DNA of 64,000 nucleotides from DATDAH01 sp963845425 (GCA_963845425.1 CAWJSC010000003.1:82780-146779), one strand, 5' to 3'; shown: positions 8,498 to 18,156, counted from the stretch's first letter. Made by a program: numbers and translations. The notes: a model not told the origin generated them from the sequence alone.

Positions 8498-9523
8498 TCA
8501 GTGGGTGAGGTCGATGACCGTGCGCCCGGAGGTCCGACGGGCCGCGTGGTCCTCCAGGGCCTCGGCCACCTCGTCCAGGCCGATGCGGCGACCGATCGTC
8601 GGGCGGATGGCACCAGAGGCCACGAGCTCGAGGAGGGCGGCGTGCACCCGTTCGCCAGTCGCCGGAGGGAAGGGGTTGATCCCGAAGCGGCGGAACTCGA
8701 GGGGGGCGTCCAGGTACGCGAGGATCACGCCCACGACAGACACGTTGGCCATCGACACCTTGCGCAACGGTCGGCCGGTGAGACCGGACTCGGGGTCGTC
8801 GTTGAACCCGACCGGGATGTACCGGCCGCCCCGCGCGGCACAGGTCCAGAGGGACTCGGTCTGCTCCCCCCCGATGGGGTCGTAGATCACATCAGCACCG
8901 CGGCCGTCGGTGTGGTCCATGACCGCGTCGAAGAGGTCCTCGGTGTCGTGGTCGACGGCCCGCTCGGCGCCGAGTCCCAGGCAGAGCTCGGCCTTTGCCG
9001 CCCCGCCACCGCTGGCGATGACCCGGGCCCCGGCGGCCACGGCCAGCTGGATCGCCGCGGTGCCAACGGCGCTGGCCCCGGAGCGCACCAGGACGGTCTC
9101 GCCCGCCTGCAGGCCCGCCCGCTCGTGCAGGGCGAGCCACCCGAGGTGGAACGGGAGGGTGAAGGCCGCGGCCTCCACGTCGTCGAGCTCGGGGGGGGCG
9201 TCGAACACCGTTGCGCAGAGGGCCTGTTCGGCCATGCCGCCGAGGGACTGGTTCGCCATGCCGACGACCCGTCGACCCATCCAGTCCTCCCGGCCCTCGC
9301 CGGTGGCATCGACCACACCGGCCACGTCCATGCCGAGCGTGAACGGGGGCTCGGCCATCACCGCGGCCACGCCCCCCCTGCAGCGGGCGATGTCGCCGAA
9401 GTTCAGGGAGGCGGCGGCGACCGCCACCCGGACCTCGCCCGGCCCGGGCTCGGGCGACGGGACGTCGCCCAGCTCGATGGCCTCCCTCGGCGACGCGTGG
9501 CGTACGACCCGGACTGCTCTCAC
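8498..9523 (-). CDS. Zinc-independent MDR-family NADPH:quinone oxidoreductase-like protein
   Basis: Predicted soluble NADPH-dependent reductase of the medium-chain dehydrogenase/reductase superfamily. The N-terminal GroES-like fold contains PGEVRVAVAAASLNFGDIARCRGG. The Rossmann domain has LVRSGASAVGTAAIQLAVAAGARVIASGGG, and DVIYDPIGG is typical of quinone-reductase-like members. The catalytic zinc ligands of alcohol dehydrogenases are absent. The GTG at 9523 is preferred because MRAVRVVRHASP matches the family opening and an AGGGGG lies just upstream; the upstream extension is unlike protein. It is divergent from the FadH/OYE gene, with starts about 100 bases apart. The substrate is unknown. 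Confidence 0.85.
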   Translation of the reverse strand: MRAVRVVRHASPREAIELGDVPSPEPGPGEVRVAVAAASLNFGDIARCRGGVAAVMAEPPFTLGMDVAGVVDATGEGREDWMGRRVVGMANQSLGGMAEQALCATVFDAPPELDDVEAAAFTLPFHLGWLALHERAGLQAGETVLVRSGASAVGTAAIQLAVAAGARVIASGGGAAKAELCLGLGAERAVDHDTEDLFDAVMDHTDGRGADVIYDPIGGEQTESLWTCAARGGRYIPVGFNDDPESGLTGRPLRKVSMANVSVVGVILAYLDAPLEFRRFGINPFPPATGERVHAALLELVASGAIRPTIGRRIGLDEVAEALEDHAARRTSGRTVIDLTH

Positions 9524-9624
9524 GATCTGCCCCCTGCTCGACCGTCCTCTGGGCGGCGACAGTACCCAGGCCCGGGTCCCCGCCGTACGCCGAGGAGCAG
9601 ACGGCTGGGGCATGATCGGCGCTC

Positions 9625-11619
9625 GTGACGTCCTTCCCGCTGCTCCTGTCCCCCCTCGACGTCGGTCCGCTGACCCTGCGCAACCGAGTGGTCATGGGGG
9701 CGCACTTCACGATGTTCACCGAGCCGACGGCGGCGGGTGAGCCCGGGTTCTACGGCGAGCGCACCGGGCGCTACCTGGCCGACCGGGCCCGGGGCGGGGT
9801 CGGGGCGGTCATCTGCGGACAGGCCGCCGTGCACCCGACGACCGCCTACCAGATGCCCAACAACGCGGCCGCGTGGCTGCCCGAGTCGGTGGCCCACTTC
9901 CGGCGGGTGACCGACCAGGTCCACGAGCACGGGGCCAAAGCCTTCATCCAGCTCGCCCACAACGGTGGGGTGAACCGAGGCAACTGGTCGAAGCTGCCGG
10001 TGCTGGCCCCGTCGGTGATCGCCGACTACGACGAGCCCGCGGTCGCCCTCGACGACGCGGGCATCGCCGAGCTGGTGGCGGCCTTCGCCGTCTCCGCGGG
10101 CAACGCCGCCGCTGGGGGCTTCGACGGCATCGAGGTCCACGGCGCCCACGGCTACCTGATCCACGAGTTCCTCTCGCCCAAGACCAACTTCCGCACCGAC
10201 CGCTTCGGCGGGTCGCTGGAGAACCGGATGCGCTTCGGGGCCGAGGTCCTGGCCGCCGTGCGGGTCGCGGTCGGCCCGGCGGTGGCGGTCGGGCTGCGCC
10301 TGGTCGGCGACGAGGAGCAGTGGGACGGCTCCGGCCTCGGCGCGGATGACGCCGCCGAGATCGGCGCGGCCTACGAGGCGATGGGCCTGGTCGACTTCCT
10401 CAACGTCTCGGTGGGGACCTCGGGCATGGGCATGGTCCGGACCAACTACACCAAGCCCGGCTTCGGGGTGTCGGCGGCGGCGACCGTCCGGGCCGCGGTG
10501 GCGGGCACGCCGGTGTTCGCGGTGCACCGCATCCTCGACCCCGACCAGGCCGAGGCCATCCTCGCCGACGGCGGGGCCGACGGCATCTGCCTGGTGCGGG
10601 CCCTGATCGCGGATCCCGACTGGGTCGAGAAGGCGGCCACGGGACGAGCGGCGGAGATCCGGCGCTGCACCGGCTCCAACCAGTCCTGCTACGGGAACCT
10701 GATCAACGGCATGCCCGTGTCCTGCGTACAGAACCCCGCCGTCGGCCGGGAGGCCGAGCTGGGAGCGGGCACGTTGGGGACCGCGGCGGTCACCAAGCGG
10801 GTGGTCGTGGTCGGTGGGGGCCCCGCCGGCCTGGAGGCGGCGTGGGTGGCCGCGGCCCGGGGCCACGAGGTCACCCTGCTGGAGCGGGCCGACACCCTCG
10901 GAGGGGCGATCCGCCTGGCCGCCCAGCTGCCCGGCCGGTCCGAGATGGCGGCGGTGGCCGACTGGCGAGCCGGCGAGTGTGAACGGCGGGGCGTCGACGT
11001 GCGCCTCGGGGTGACCGCGGATGTCGACTCGGTGCGGGCCCTGGACCCGGACGCGGTGATCGTGGCCACCGGCGGGCGAGCCGACAAGGGGGTCAAGGCC
11101 AAGTACCACCCGACCCCGGTGCTCGGTTACGAAAAGGCCTTCGTGATCGACCACATCGAAGCCCTCCAGCGGGCCCTGGCCGGCGAACTGACGGGCAAGG
11201 TCGTGGTGCTCGACGCCGTGGGCCACATCGAAGCCATCGCCCTGGGCGAGCTGCTCGGCCGTCAGGACGTGGACGTCACCGTGGTCACGGCGCTGTCCGC
11301 CCCCCTCGCCCTCGACCCCGAGACCCAGCAGGCCGCGCTCCCCCGGGCGGTGCGGGCGGGCATGGCCTGGCGGCCCAACACCGTCCTCGGCGCCATCGGC
11401 GACCACGAGGTGACGCTGGTCGACGCCCTCTCCCACGCCATCGAGCAGGTCACCGACGTGGACTGGGTTGTCATCCGCACCCACGGCCGCCCGGAGAACG
11501 CGCTCGTCACCGAGCTCGAGGGCAAGGTCCCCGAGGTGGTGGCGGTCGGCGACGCCGTCGCCGTCCGTCCCGCCGACCGCGCCATCTGGGACGGCCACCG
11601 AGCCGCCCGCGCCCTGTGA
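9625..11619 (+). CDS. FadH/old-yellow-enzyme family flavin oxidoreductase (2,4-dienoyl-CoA reductase type)
   Basis: A two-domain redox enzyme of 664 aa. Residues 1-345 form the FMN-binding TIM barrel (GGFDGIEVHGAHGYLIHEFLSPKTN, DRFGGSLENRMRF). From residue 392 there is an FAD/NAD(P) Rossmann domain (VVVVGGGPAGLEAAWVAAARG). Between them lies the Fe-S cluster loop, which in this family carries four Cys. Here C348, C355 and C367 are present but the second ligand is Ser351 (TCC at 10675), so a normal 4Fe-4S cluster is doubtful. The closest group may be the mycofactocin-associated FadH/OYE oxidoreductases (recalled, not checked). The GTG at 9625 is the start. Confidence 0.88.
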   Translation: MTSFPLLLSPLDVGPLTLRNRVVMGAHFTMFTEPTAAGEPGFYGERTGRYLADRARGGVGAVICGQAAVHPTTAYQMPNNAAAWLPESVAHFRRVTDQVHEHGAKAFIQLAHNGGVNRGNWSKLPVLAPSVIADYDEPAVALDDAGIAELVAAFAVSAGNAAAGGFDGIEVHGAHGYLIHEFLSPKTNFRTDRFGGSLENRMRFGAEVLAAVRVAVGPAVAVGLRLVGDEEQWDGSGLGADDAAEIGAAYEAMGLVDFLNVSVGTSGMGMVRTNYTKPGFGVSAAATVRAAVAGTPVFAVHRILDPDQAEAILADGGADGICLVRALIADPDWVEKAATGRAAEIRRCTGSNQSCYGNLINGMPVSCVQNPAVGREAELGAGTLGTAAVTKRVVVVGGGPAGLEAAWVAAARGHEVTLLERADTLGGAIRLAAQLPGRSEMAAVADWRAGECERRGVDVRLGVTADVDSVRALDPDAVIVATGGRADKGVKAKYHPTPVLGYEKAFVIDHIEALQRALAGELTGKVVVLDAVGHIEAIALGELLGRQDVDVTVVTALSAPLALDPETQQAALPRAVRAGMAWRPNTVLGAIGDHEVTLVDALSHAIEQVTDVDWVVIRTHGRPENALVTELEGKVPEVVAVGDAVAVRPADRAIWDGHRAARAL

Positions 11620-11641
11620 CCCGGGGACCCGCCTCCGTCGG

Positions 11642-12550
11642 TCAGGCGGCGGGGGCGACGACCCTCGAGGCGACGTCCTGGCAGGCGGCGACGAGGGGTG
11701 GGGCGAACGAGGCCTTCATGCAGGCGACGTGGCCGTCGGCCATCTCGTGCACGGTGGCGCCGGGGATGGCGTCGGCCATCGCCATCTGGAACTCGGGGAC
11801 GATGGCCCGGTCCGCCGTGGTCACGAGGACCGAGGTGGGGACGTCGATGTCGCCGATCCACCGCTTGGCGGAGTAGTTGCCGAGGGCGGCGCCGGCCTCG
11901 AGCACCGAGCGGGGGTCGTGGCGGCGCATCTCGGCCGAGGCCCAGCGCTGGAGGGACGTCGGGCGACCGGAGCCCTGGACGGCCGACACCACGGGCAACT
12001 GGCGCACCCACTTCGACGGCAGGTGGTTGGCCCACTGCCCGACGCGGGTGGTCCCGGCCAGGGCGGCCATGGCCGTGGTGAAGATGAACCGTTCCCGCAT
12101 CCCGGGGACGAAGCCGGTGGCCGTGGCGCACATGACCAGGCCCGAGACCCGGTCCGGATGGCGCTTCCAGAGGAGTTGGGCCACGGGTCCGCCCATGGAG
12201 TAGCCGACCGCGATCGCCGACGGGATCTGGAGCTCGTCCAGGAGGGCGGCGGCGTCGTCGGCGCAGTCGGCCAGGCGGAACCGCTTCCAGGTCCGCATGC
12301 CCCGGCCGTGGCCCCGTTGGTCGAGGGCGATCACCCGGAAGTGCTCGCTCAGGGCGTCGAAGGTCCGGAACCAGTTCAGCCCGGCGCTCGCGATCCAGCC
12401 GTGGAGCAGCAGGAGCGCCGGCGCGTCCTCGGTCGGGCCCGGCAGCTCACGCACGAAGGTGATGCCGCGGTCGGGCAACTCGATGCGGCGCCCCAACGGC
12501 AGCGGCGGCCCCGCCGGCACCTCCTCCTCCTGCAGATCGGTCATACCCAT
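11642..12550 (-). CDS. Alpha/beta hydrolase
   Basis: A 302-aa alpha/beta-hydrolase-fold enzyme. The oxyanion-hole motif is LLLHGW, the nucleophile elbow GYSMGG supplies the catalytic Ser, the acid is probably the Asp in VLVTTADRAIVP, and the His is in ADGHVACM. HFRVIALDQRGHGRG is the usual strand preceding the elbow. The ATG at 12550 (MGMTDLQ) is chosen because sequence upstream is unlike protein and contains the hairpin at 12613-12666. It converges on the FadH/OYE gene with 22 bases between stops. The substrate cannot be inferred; lipid or polyester esters are typical in such actinobacterial clusters. Confidence 0.88.
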   Translation of the reverse strand: MGMTDLQEEEVPAGPPLPLGRRIELPDRGITFVRELPGPTEDAPALLLLHGWIASAGLNWFRTFDALSEHFRVIALDQRGHGRGMRTWKRFRLADCADDAAALLDELQIPSAIAVGYSMGGPVAQLLWKRHPDRVSGLVMCATATGFVPGMRERFIFTTAMAALAGTTRVGQWANHLPSKWVRQLPVVSAVQGSGRPTSLQRWASAEMRRHDPRSVLEAGAALGNYSAKRWIGDIDVPTSVLVTTADRAIVPEFQMAMADAIPGATVHEMADGHVACMKASFAPPLVAACQDVASRVVAPAA

Positions 12551-12612
12551 CGTCTGCTCCTGCCCTGGCCCAGAACCACGGTACGCCACCCCGGGATCCG
12601 CCGATGACCATC

Positions 12613-12666
12613 CGTTCTGGTACCAGCCCTGTCCACCCCCCAGCGCGCGTTGCTGGGACCAGAACG
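12613..12666. terminator. TTCTGG-type hairpin after the epimerase gene
   Basis: A 15-base arm at 12613-12627 pairs with 12652-12666 with one mismatch. The stem end reads GTTCTGG/CCAGAAC, shared with other hairpins in the window. It lies just past the epimerase stop and before the hydrolase start. Confidence 0.6.
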
Positions 12667-12669
12667 ATT

Positions 12670-13686
12670 TCAGGGGGCGAGGGCGGGCACGTACTTGGCG
12701 GGGAGGTGGCCCTCGGCACAGAGCCAGCGGGCGGTGTCGGCCAGGGTCTCGGCCGTCGGGCGCAGCGGATGGCCCAGGACCTCGAGGGCCAGGGTGTCGT
12801 CGCTCGGCTCCCAGCGGGTGAAGTACTCCATCCCTTCCCCGGTCATGGCGAAGTCCGCCGGGATGACCCGCATCAGCACGTCGTTGAACCGGCCGAGGCC
12901 TCGAAGGAACCCGGCGGACATCCGCAGCCGCCGCACCTTGCGGCCGCCGACCTCGGCCAGGGACCGGTTGAGCGCGTCGGTGTCCAGCGTGTTGCCGCCG
13001 AGCACGAGGCGGGGGGGCGGGGGCTCCGGGCCGAACAGGGCCACGTAGAGGTCGGCTACGTCCCGCACGTCGACGATGGACCACCCGCCGCCGTCGATGA
13101 TCGGCGTGCCCGACCGGTAGTTGGTGACCACCCCCATGGTGCCCGGGCCCAGGTTGGGGTCGTGGGCGCCCATCACCCCGCCGGGATAGAGGATCGTGAC
13201 CGACGCCCCGTCGTCCTGGAGGCCCCGCACGTAGAGGTCGGCCTCGGCCTTGGACTTCCCGTAGGCACTCTCGGGGTCGGCCACCGGCGTGTCAGGGGTG
13301 ACCCGGGGGTGGGCCGCCGAGAACAGGGCGCTGACCGACGAGGTGTGCACGATGCGGGTCAGGCCACCCCGCACGGCGCCGCCCACCACGTTGCGGGTGC
13401 CGGTGGCGTTGGTGGCCAGCACCTCCGCCGCCCGTCGACGGCTGACGGCCACGACGGCGGCGGCGTGCAGGACCCCCTCGCAGCCGGCCAGGGCGGCATC
13501 CACGGCGGCGGCGTCGGTGATGTCGCCCTCGACCACCTCGGCCGGCCCGACCCGGTGGGGCTCGAACACCCGTGACACCTTGCCGGGGTCCCGGGCCAGG
13601 AGGCGCACGTCGTGGCCCGCCTCGGTGAGGGCCACGGTCGCGTACGAGCCGACGAACCCCGTTCCTCCGGTCACCAGGATGCGCAC
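12670..13686 (-). CDS. NAD-dependent epimerase/dehydratase (extended SDR)
   Basis: A 338-aa extended short-chain dehydrogenase/reductase. The dinucleotide loop is VTGGTGFVGSY at the N-terminus, followed by GVLHAAAVVAVS. The catalytic Ser lies in VHTSSVSALFS and the YGKSK provides the Tyr-Lys pair. The LYPGGVMGAHDPNLGPGT segment is typical of dihydroflavonol-reductase or 3-beta-HSD-like members. The GTG at 13686 (MRILVTGG) is the start, and only 21 bases separate it from the divergent serine hydrolase start. The substrate is unknown. Confidence 0.88.
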   Translation of the reverse strand: MRILVTGGTGFVGSYATVALTEAGHDVRLLARDPGKVSRVFEPHRVGPAEVVEGDITDAAAVDAALAGCEGVLHAAAVVAVSRRRAAEVLATNATGTRNVVGGAVRGGLTRIVHTSSVSALFSAAHPRVTPDTPVADPESAYGKSKAEADLYVRGLQDDGASVTILYPGGVMGAHDPNLGPGTMGVVTNYRSGTPIIDGGGWSIVDVRDVADLYVALFGPEPPPPRLVLGGNTLDTDALNRSLAEVGGRKVRRLRMSAGFLRGLGRFNDVLMRVIPADFAMTGEGMEYFTRWEPSDDTLALEVLGHPLRPTAETLADTARWLCAEGHLPAKYVPALAP

Positions 13687-13707
13687 CGCGGCGGACGGTA
13701 GCGTCCG

Positions 13708-14859
13708 GTGGCGATGCGCACCGCGGGTCCGGTGGACCAGAACCGACTCACCGACCTCATGGATCGGGCCCGACACGAGGTCGAGTCCGGCACCCTGCCC
13801 GCCTGTCAGCTGGCCGTCGCCCTCGACGGCGAGCTGGTCGCCGAGGCCACGTTCGGCGCCCCCGAGGCCAGCCGCTTCCACGGGTACTCCTCGGGCAAGG
13901 TCGTCGTCGCCGGGGCCCTCTGGCTCCTCCTCGGCGACGGGGCGCTCGGGCTCGAGGACCGGGTGGCCGACCACATCCCGGAGTTCGGCGACAACGGCAA
14001 GGACGACATCACCGTCGAACAGGTCCTGACCCACACCAGCGGCTTCCCCCGGGCGCCGTTCGACCCCCTCGAGTGGGACGACCGGGCCGCCCGCCACGGC
14101 CGGTTCGCCCGCTGGCGCACCAACTGGGAACCCGGCACCCGCTTCGAGTACCACCCGACCTCGGCGCACTGGGTGCTGGCCGACCTGATCGAGACCGTTT
14201 CCGGTGTGGACTGGCGCCGGTTCCTCGAACAGCGCCTGCTCGACCCCCTCGGCCTGAGCCGCCTCCGCTTCGGCGTGGCCCCCGAGGACCAAAGCGACAT
14301 CCTCGATGTGGTCACGGTGGGCGAGGCCCCCACCCCCGAGGAGTTGCAGGCCATGACCGGCATCGCCGGGCTGAACCTGGCCGACTTCCAGGGCGAGGTC
14401 ACCGACGAGGCCCTGATCGGGTTCAACCGGCCCGAGATCCGGGCCGTCGGCGTCCCCGGAGGCGGCGTGGTCACCACCGCCGGCGACCTCGCCCTCTGGT
14501 ACCAGGCCCTCCTCCACGACCCGAAGGGCCTGTGGGACCCCGACACCCTGGCCGACGCCACCGGCCACGTGCGCTGCACCTTCGCCGACCCGATGACCTC
14601 CGCGCCCGCCAACCGCACCATCGGGGTGATCGTGCGGGGCGACGACGACCTGATCCACCTCCGGGGCATGGGCCGCACGGTCTCGGCCAGAGCCTTCGGC
14701 CACAACGGCGCCGGTGGCCAGGTGGCCTGGGGCGACCCCGAGACCGGGCTCTCCTTCGCCTACCTGACCAACGGCCTGGACCGGCACCCCATCGCCTCGG
14801 GCCGACGGGGCGCGGCCCTCTCGAACCGGGCCGGGGCCCTGACCGGCGCGGCGGGGTAG
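13708..14859 (+). CDS. Beta-lactamase-fold serine hydrolase (class C / esterase EstB family)
   Basis: A 383-aa member of the beta-lactamase/D-Ala carboxypeptidase-like family. The nucleophile motif SxxK is SSGK in HGYSSGKVVVAGAL. A Tyr motif appears in RFEYHPTSAHWVLADLIE, and the third motif is HNG in FGHNGAGGQVAW. PLGLSRLRFG is the conserved turn of the family. No signal peptide is visible, which argues for an intracellular esterase rather than a cell-wall or resistance enzyme. The start is GTG 13708 or ATG 13714. The very short gap to the divergent epimerase means the promoters of both genes must overlap. Confidence 0.85.
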   Translation: MAMRTAGPVDQNRLTDLMDRARHEVESGTLPACQLAVALDGELVAEATFGAPEASRFHGYSSGKVVVAGALWLLLGDGALGLEDRVADHIPEFGDNGKDDITVEQVLTHTSGFPRAPFDPLEWDDRAARHGRFARWRTNWEPGTRFEYHPTSAHWVLADLIETVSGVDWRRFLEQRLLDPLGLSRLRFGVAPEDQSDILDVVTVGEAPTPEELQAMTGIAGLNLADFQGEVTDEALIGFNRPEIRAVGVPGGGVVTTAGDLALWYQALLHDPKGLWDPDTLADATGHVRCTFADPMTSAPANRTIGVIVRGDDDLIHLRGMGRTVSARAFGHNGAGGQVAWGDPETGLSFAYLTNGLDRHPIASGRRGAALSNRAGALTGAAG

Positions 14860-14900
14860 CGTTCCGGCGGCGGACGGCCCGCTGACAGGGGGAGCAGGGC

Positions 14901-16320
14901 ATGGAACGTCTCTCGGGTATGGACGCATCGTTCCTCTACACCGAGACCCCGACCGGACACATGCACGTGACCGGGGTCATCGTCATCGACGCCGCGGAGA
15001 TGTCCGGCGGCTACCAGTTCGAGCGTCTGGTCGACCTGATCCAGCAGCGCCTCCACCGCCTGCAGCCGTTCCGGCGCCGGCTGGTCGAGGTCCCGCTCTC
15101 CTTCGACCACCCCGTGTGGATCGAGGACCCCGACTTCGACATCACCAACCACATGCACCGGGTCACCTGGCCCTCGCCGGGCCGGACCCAGGAACTGGCC
15201 CACCTCGTCGGTGACCTCATGTCCCGGCCTCTCGATCGCCAGCGCCCCCTGTGGGAGATGTGGGTCGCCGAGGGGGGCAAGAACGGCCGGGTCGCGCTCA
15301 TCAGCAAGATCCACCACAGCGCCATCGACGGGGTGACGGGTGCCGACCTCATGAGCCAGCTCTTCGACCTCGAACCCGGGGCCCCGCCGGTCGAGCCCCC
15401 CGACGAGCCGTGGGAGCCGGAGCCGGTACCGACCGAGACCCAACTCCTGATGGACGCCATGGCCGCCCGGATCCGGGACCCGTGGCGGGCGGTGCGGGCC
15501 GCCCGTCGGACGGTCAACTCCCTGACCAGCGTGGTCGGCACGGTCATGAACCGGGGCGACGAGCGGACCCCGGCCATGCCGTTCACCGGGCCCCACACGC
15601 TGTTCACCGGCTCGCTCAGTGCGGATCGGGCCGTGGCGTTCGGCAAGGCCTCGCTCGATGACCTGAAGCTGGTCAAGAACGTCTACGGCTGCAAGCTCAA
15701 CGACGTCGTGCTGGCCACCTGCTCCATGGCCTTGCGCACGTACCACGAGAGTCACGGCGAGATCCCCGACAAGCCGCTGCTGATCATGTGCCCGGTCTCG
15801 ACCCACAGCGCCGAAGGCGAGGGCGTCAACCAGGTGTCGTCCATGGCCGTGCGCCTGCCCGTACACATGGCCGACCCCGTCGACCAGCTCCTGGAGATCT
15901 TCGAGGACACCAAGGTGGCCAAGGAGATGCAGAGCGCGCTGGGCGCCGACATGCTCAGCGACATCACCCAGTTCGCCCCGCCGGTGCTGTTCAACCAGGC
16001 GATGCGCCTCTACACGCCGGAGCGGCCTGGCCGACCGCCATGCTCCCGTCCAGAACGGGGTCATCTCCAACGTCCCCGGTCCGCCCATCCCCATGTGGGT
16101 CGTCGGGGCCCCGGTGATCGCCGTCTACCCGCTGGGCCCGTTGATCGAGGGCGCCGGCCTCAACATCACGGTCATCTCCAACATGGGCCGCATGGACATC
16201 GGCATCGTCGCCGACCGGGCGCTGGCCCCCGACATCTGGTGCCTGGCCCAGTACTGGGAGGACGCCGTGACCGAGCTCCGTGATCGGGCTGTGGCGGAGG
16301 CCGAGGAGGAGTCGGGCTGA
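14901..16320 (+). pseudogene. WS/DGAT-type acyltransferase, frameshifted
   Basis: Wax ester synthase/acyl-CoA:diacylglycerol acyltransferase, which makes storage lipids at the membrane. The catalytic HHxxxDG motif is intact as HHSAIDG, and MERLSGMDASFLYTETP is the standard N-terminus. The frame is good to about 16018 (NQAMRLYT). The sequence then continues one frame over as RSGLADRHAPVQNGVISNVPG, PLGPLIEGAGLNITVIS and on to the stop at 16320. Full length would be about 473 aa, normal for the family. A one-base insertion near 16019 explains the break. All known motifs are on the two halves, so a sequencing error is as likely as real loss. Confidence 0.87.
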
Positions 16321-16323
16321 GCC

Positions 16324-17544
16324 CTACTCGGTGATGCCGAAGCGGTGGAGGCCGTAGGCCTCGATGGCGTTGCCCCGTAGCACGGCGTAGCACTCGTCCG
16401 CGTCCATGCCTGCCGCGGCGAAGAGGCCGTGGGCCACTTTCCGGGAGTGGGGGAAGGTGCCGTCGGAGTGCGGGAAGTCCGTCTCGAACAGGATCTGGCT
16501 CAGGCCCACGTCGTGACGGGCCTTGAGGCCGACGAGGTCGTCGAACACGCAGCCGTAGACGCGCCCCTTCACCTGCTCGCTGGGCAGCACCGGCCCGCCG
16601 ACCCCACCCCGGCCGTCGGCCCACACGGCGTCCATGCGCTCGAGCTGGAAGGGCATCCAGCCCACCTGGCTCTCGGCGTAGGCGATCTTCAGGTCCGGGT
16701 GCCGCTCGAGGGTGCCGGAGAAGACCCAGTCGGCGAGTGAGCCCTGGGCGTTCTGGGCGTACAGCGACATGGAGGTCGCGAGGGGGGCGTCCGACGAAGT
16801 GGTCGGCATCGAGGACGACGAGCCGATGTGCATGGACACGGTGGTGTCGGTCTCCGCACACGTCGTCCAGAGCACGTCCCACTCGCCGGTGTACATCGAG
16901 GGCAGGCCGAGCTTGGCCGGGTTCTCGGTGAAGGCGATCGCGTAGCTGCCCTTGGCCGCGCTGCGCCGGACCTCGTCGGCCGCCAGCTCCGGATCCCAGA
17001 GGGGCACGAGGGTCAGCGGGATCAGGCGGCCGACCGCGTCGCCCCCGCACCACTCGTCGATCATCCAGTCGTTGTAGATGCGCAGACAGGCGAGGGCGAG
17101 GTCCTTGTCGTCGCGCTCGAGGAAGCCCTGGCCGGCGAAACGGGGAAAGACGTTCGGGTAGTTGATGGCCGCCTCGACGTGGTTCGAGGTCATGTCGGTC
17201 AGCCGCTCCCCCTGGTCCCAGGTGCCGGGCCGAAAGTCGTCGTAGGTCGCGGGGACGTTGCGCTGCTCGTCGCGGGGCATCCCGGCCGGGGCGTGGAGCA
17301 GGCCGGTCGGCACGACCAGGTCGTCGAACACCCAGAGGTCGCACCACTGGCCGTCGGGGTCGTTGCGACTGAAGCCGTAGTGGCCGCCCGTGAACTCCAG
17401 CTTCACCTTCTCGGTGACCACCTTGGGGCCCCGCTCCCGCAGGGGTTCGGGCAGCTCCCGCTGCCAGAGGTCCTTGGGCTCCATGACGTGGTCGTCCACG
17501 GAGATGATCAGGGGGAGGTCGGCTTCCTCGGGGGTGACGGCCAT
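16324..17544 (-). CDS. Amidohydrolase-2 family metal-dependent hydrolase
   Basis: A 406-aa TIM-barrel hydrolase of the amidohydrolase_2 (ACMSD-like) family. The metal motif DxH is in IISVDDHVMEP, a further His is in VSMHIGSSSSM, and a conserved Asp in FETDFPHSDG. The ATG at 17544 is preferred over the more upstream in-frame start because it begins the conserved domain and leaves a 4-base gap to the cupin-like gene, suggesting an operon. Related actinobacterial enzymes act on cyclic or aromatic carboxylates, but the substrate here is not evident. It converges on the acyltransferase gene with a 3-base gap. Confidence 0.87.
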   Translation of the reverse strand: MAVTPEEADLPLIISVDDHVMEPKDLWQRELPEPLRERGPKVVTEKVKLEFTGGHYGFSRNDPDGQWCDLWVFDDLVVPTGLLHAPAGMPRDEQRNVPATYDDFRPGTWDQGERLTDMTSNHVEAAINYPNVFPRFAGQGFLERDDKDLALACLRIYNDWMIDEWCGGDAVGRLIPLTLVPLWDPELAADEVRRSAAKGSYAIAFTENPAKLGLPSMYTGEWDVLWTTCAETDTTVSMHIGSSSSMPTTSSDAPLATSMSLYAQNAQGSLADWVFSGTLERHPDLKIAYAESQVGWMPFQLERMDAVWADGRGGVGGPVLPSEQVKGRVYGCVFDDLVGLKARHDVGLSQILFETDFPHSDGTFPHSRKVAHGLFAAAGMDADECYAVLRGNAIEAYGLHRFGITE

Positions 17545-17548
17545 GGAC

Positions 17549-18088
17549 TCAGTCTGTCGCGTCGGCGGCGGGACCGGCACCGGCGCTGAACACGGCTCGG
17601 AGGTCCTCGAGCCCGGCGGGCAACTCGATGGGGGGATCGGGCAGGGGTGTGGCCCCGTGCTCGGCCAGGGCGGCGGTCATCGCCTCGGGCTCGTCGCTCC
17701 ACGAGCGGGGATCGCCCATCATCACCTCGTAGGCCACGAGGCCGTCCGGGCCGGCCACGAACGGCCCGAAGCTGGCGCCGTAAGGCAGCTCGATGTGGGT
17801 GCCCGGCCCACACTCGACCCCGTCGCAGCTGACGCTGCCCTCCAGCACGAGGAGGGTGTGGGGGCTGTGGTGGCCGTGGCGGCGCACGATCATCCCCGGG
17901 TCCCACTTGGCAAAGAGCGCCAGGTAGAGCGGCTCGACCGAGAAGGAGATCCAGCGCTCCCACACATGGGCTTCGCGGCCGTCGGCGTTCGTCTGGCTCC
18001 GCACCGCGATCCACGGCGGATCCCCGGCGTCGAGATGGGTGAACCGGGCCTCCAGCCCGGGGATGCGGGGGTTCTTCGGTGCGGCCAT
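17549..18088 (-). CDS. Cupin-like protein
   Basis: A 179-aa protein with a single cupin-type barrel. MIVRRHGHHSPHTLLVLEGSV has the HxHxxxx(E) metal-binding arrangement, and GPGTHIELPYGASFGPF is the second conserved strand. The ATG at 18088 (MAAPKNPRIPG) fits better than the upstream in-frame ATG, which overlaps the divergent gene. It is followed 4 bases later by the amidohydrolase, so the two are probably cotranscribed and may act in one degradation route. The reaction is unknown. Confidence 0.8.
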   Translation of the reverse strand: MAAPKNPRIPGLEARFTHLDAGDPPWIAVRSQTNADGREAHVWERWISFSVEPLYLALFAKWDPGMIVRRHGHHSPHTLLVLEGSVSCDGVECGPGTHIELPYGASFGPFVAGPDGLVAYEVMMGDPRSWSDEPEAMTAALAEHGATPLPDPPIELPAGLEDLRAVFSAGAGPAADATD

Positions 18089-18156
18089 GGACCGATGATC
18101 GTGCCACGGCTCGCCGCCGACCGATGAGTACGCCGCCCCGGCGGGGTCCAACCGCC

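Noticed and set aside
9520..11598. Open frame of 692 codons antisense to the FadH/OYE gene
   Set aside because: The plus-strand gene has clear flavoenzyme motifs; the antisense frame has none.
12670..14928. 752-codon reading of the epimerase frame
   Set aside because: Only residues from the GTG at 13686 match the SDR family. The upstream part is antisense to the serine hydrolase.
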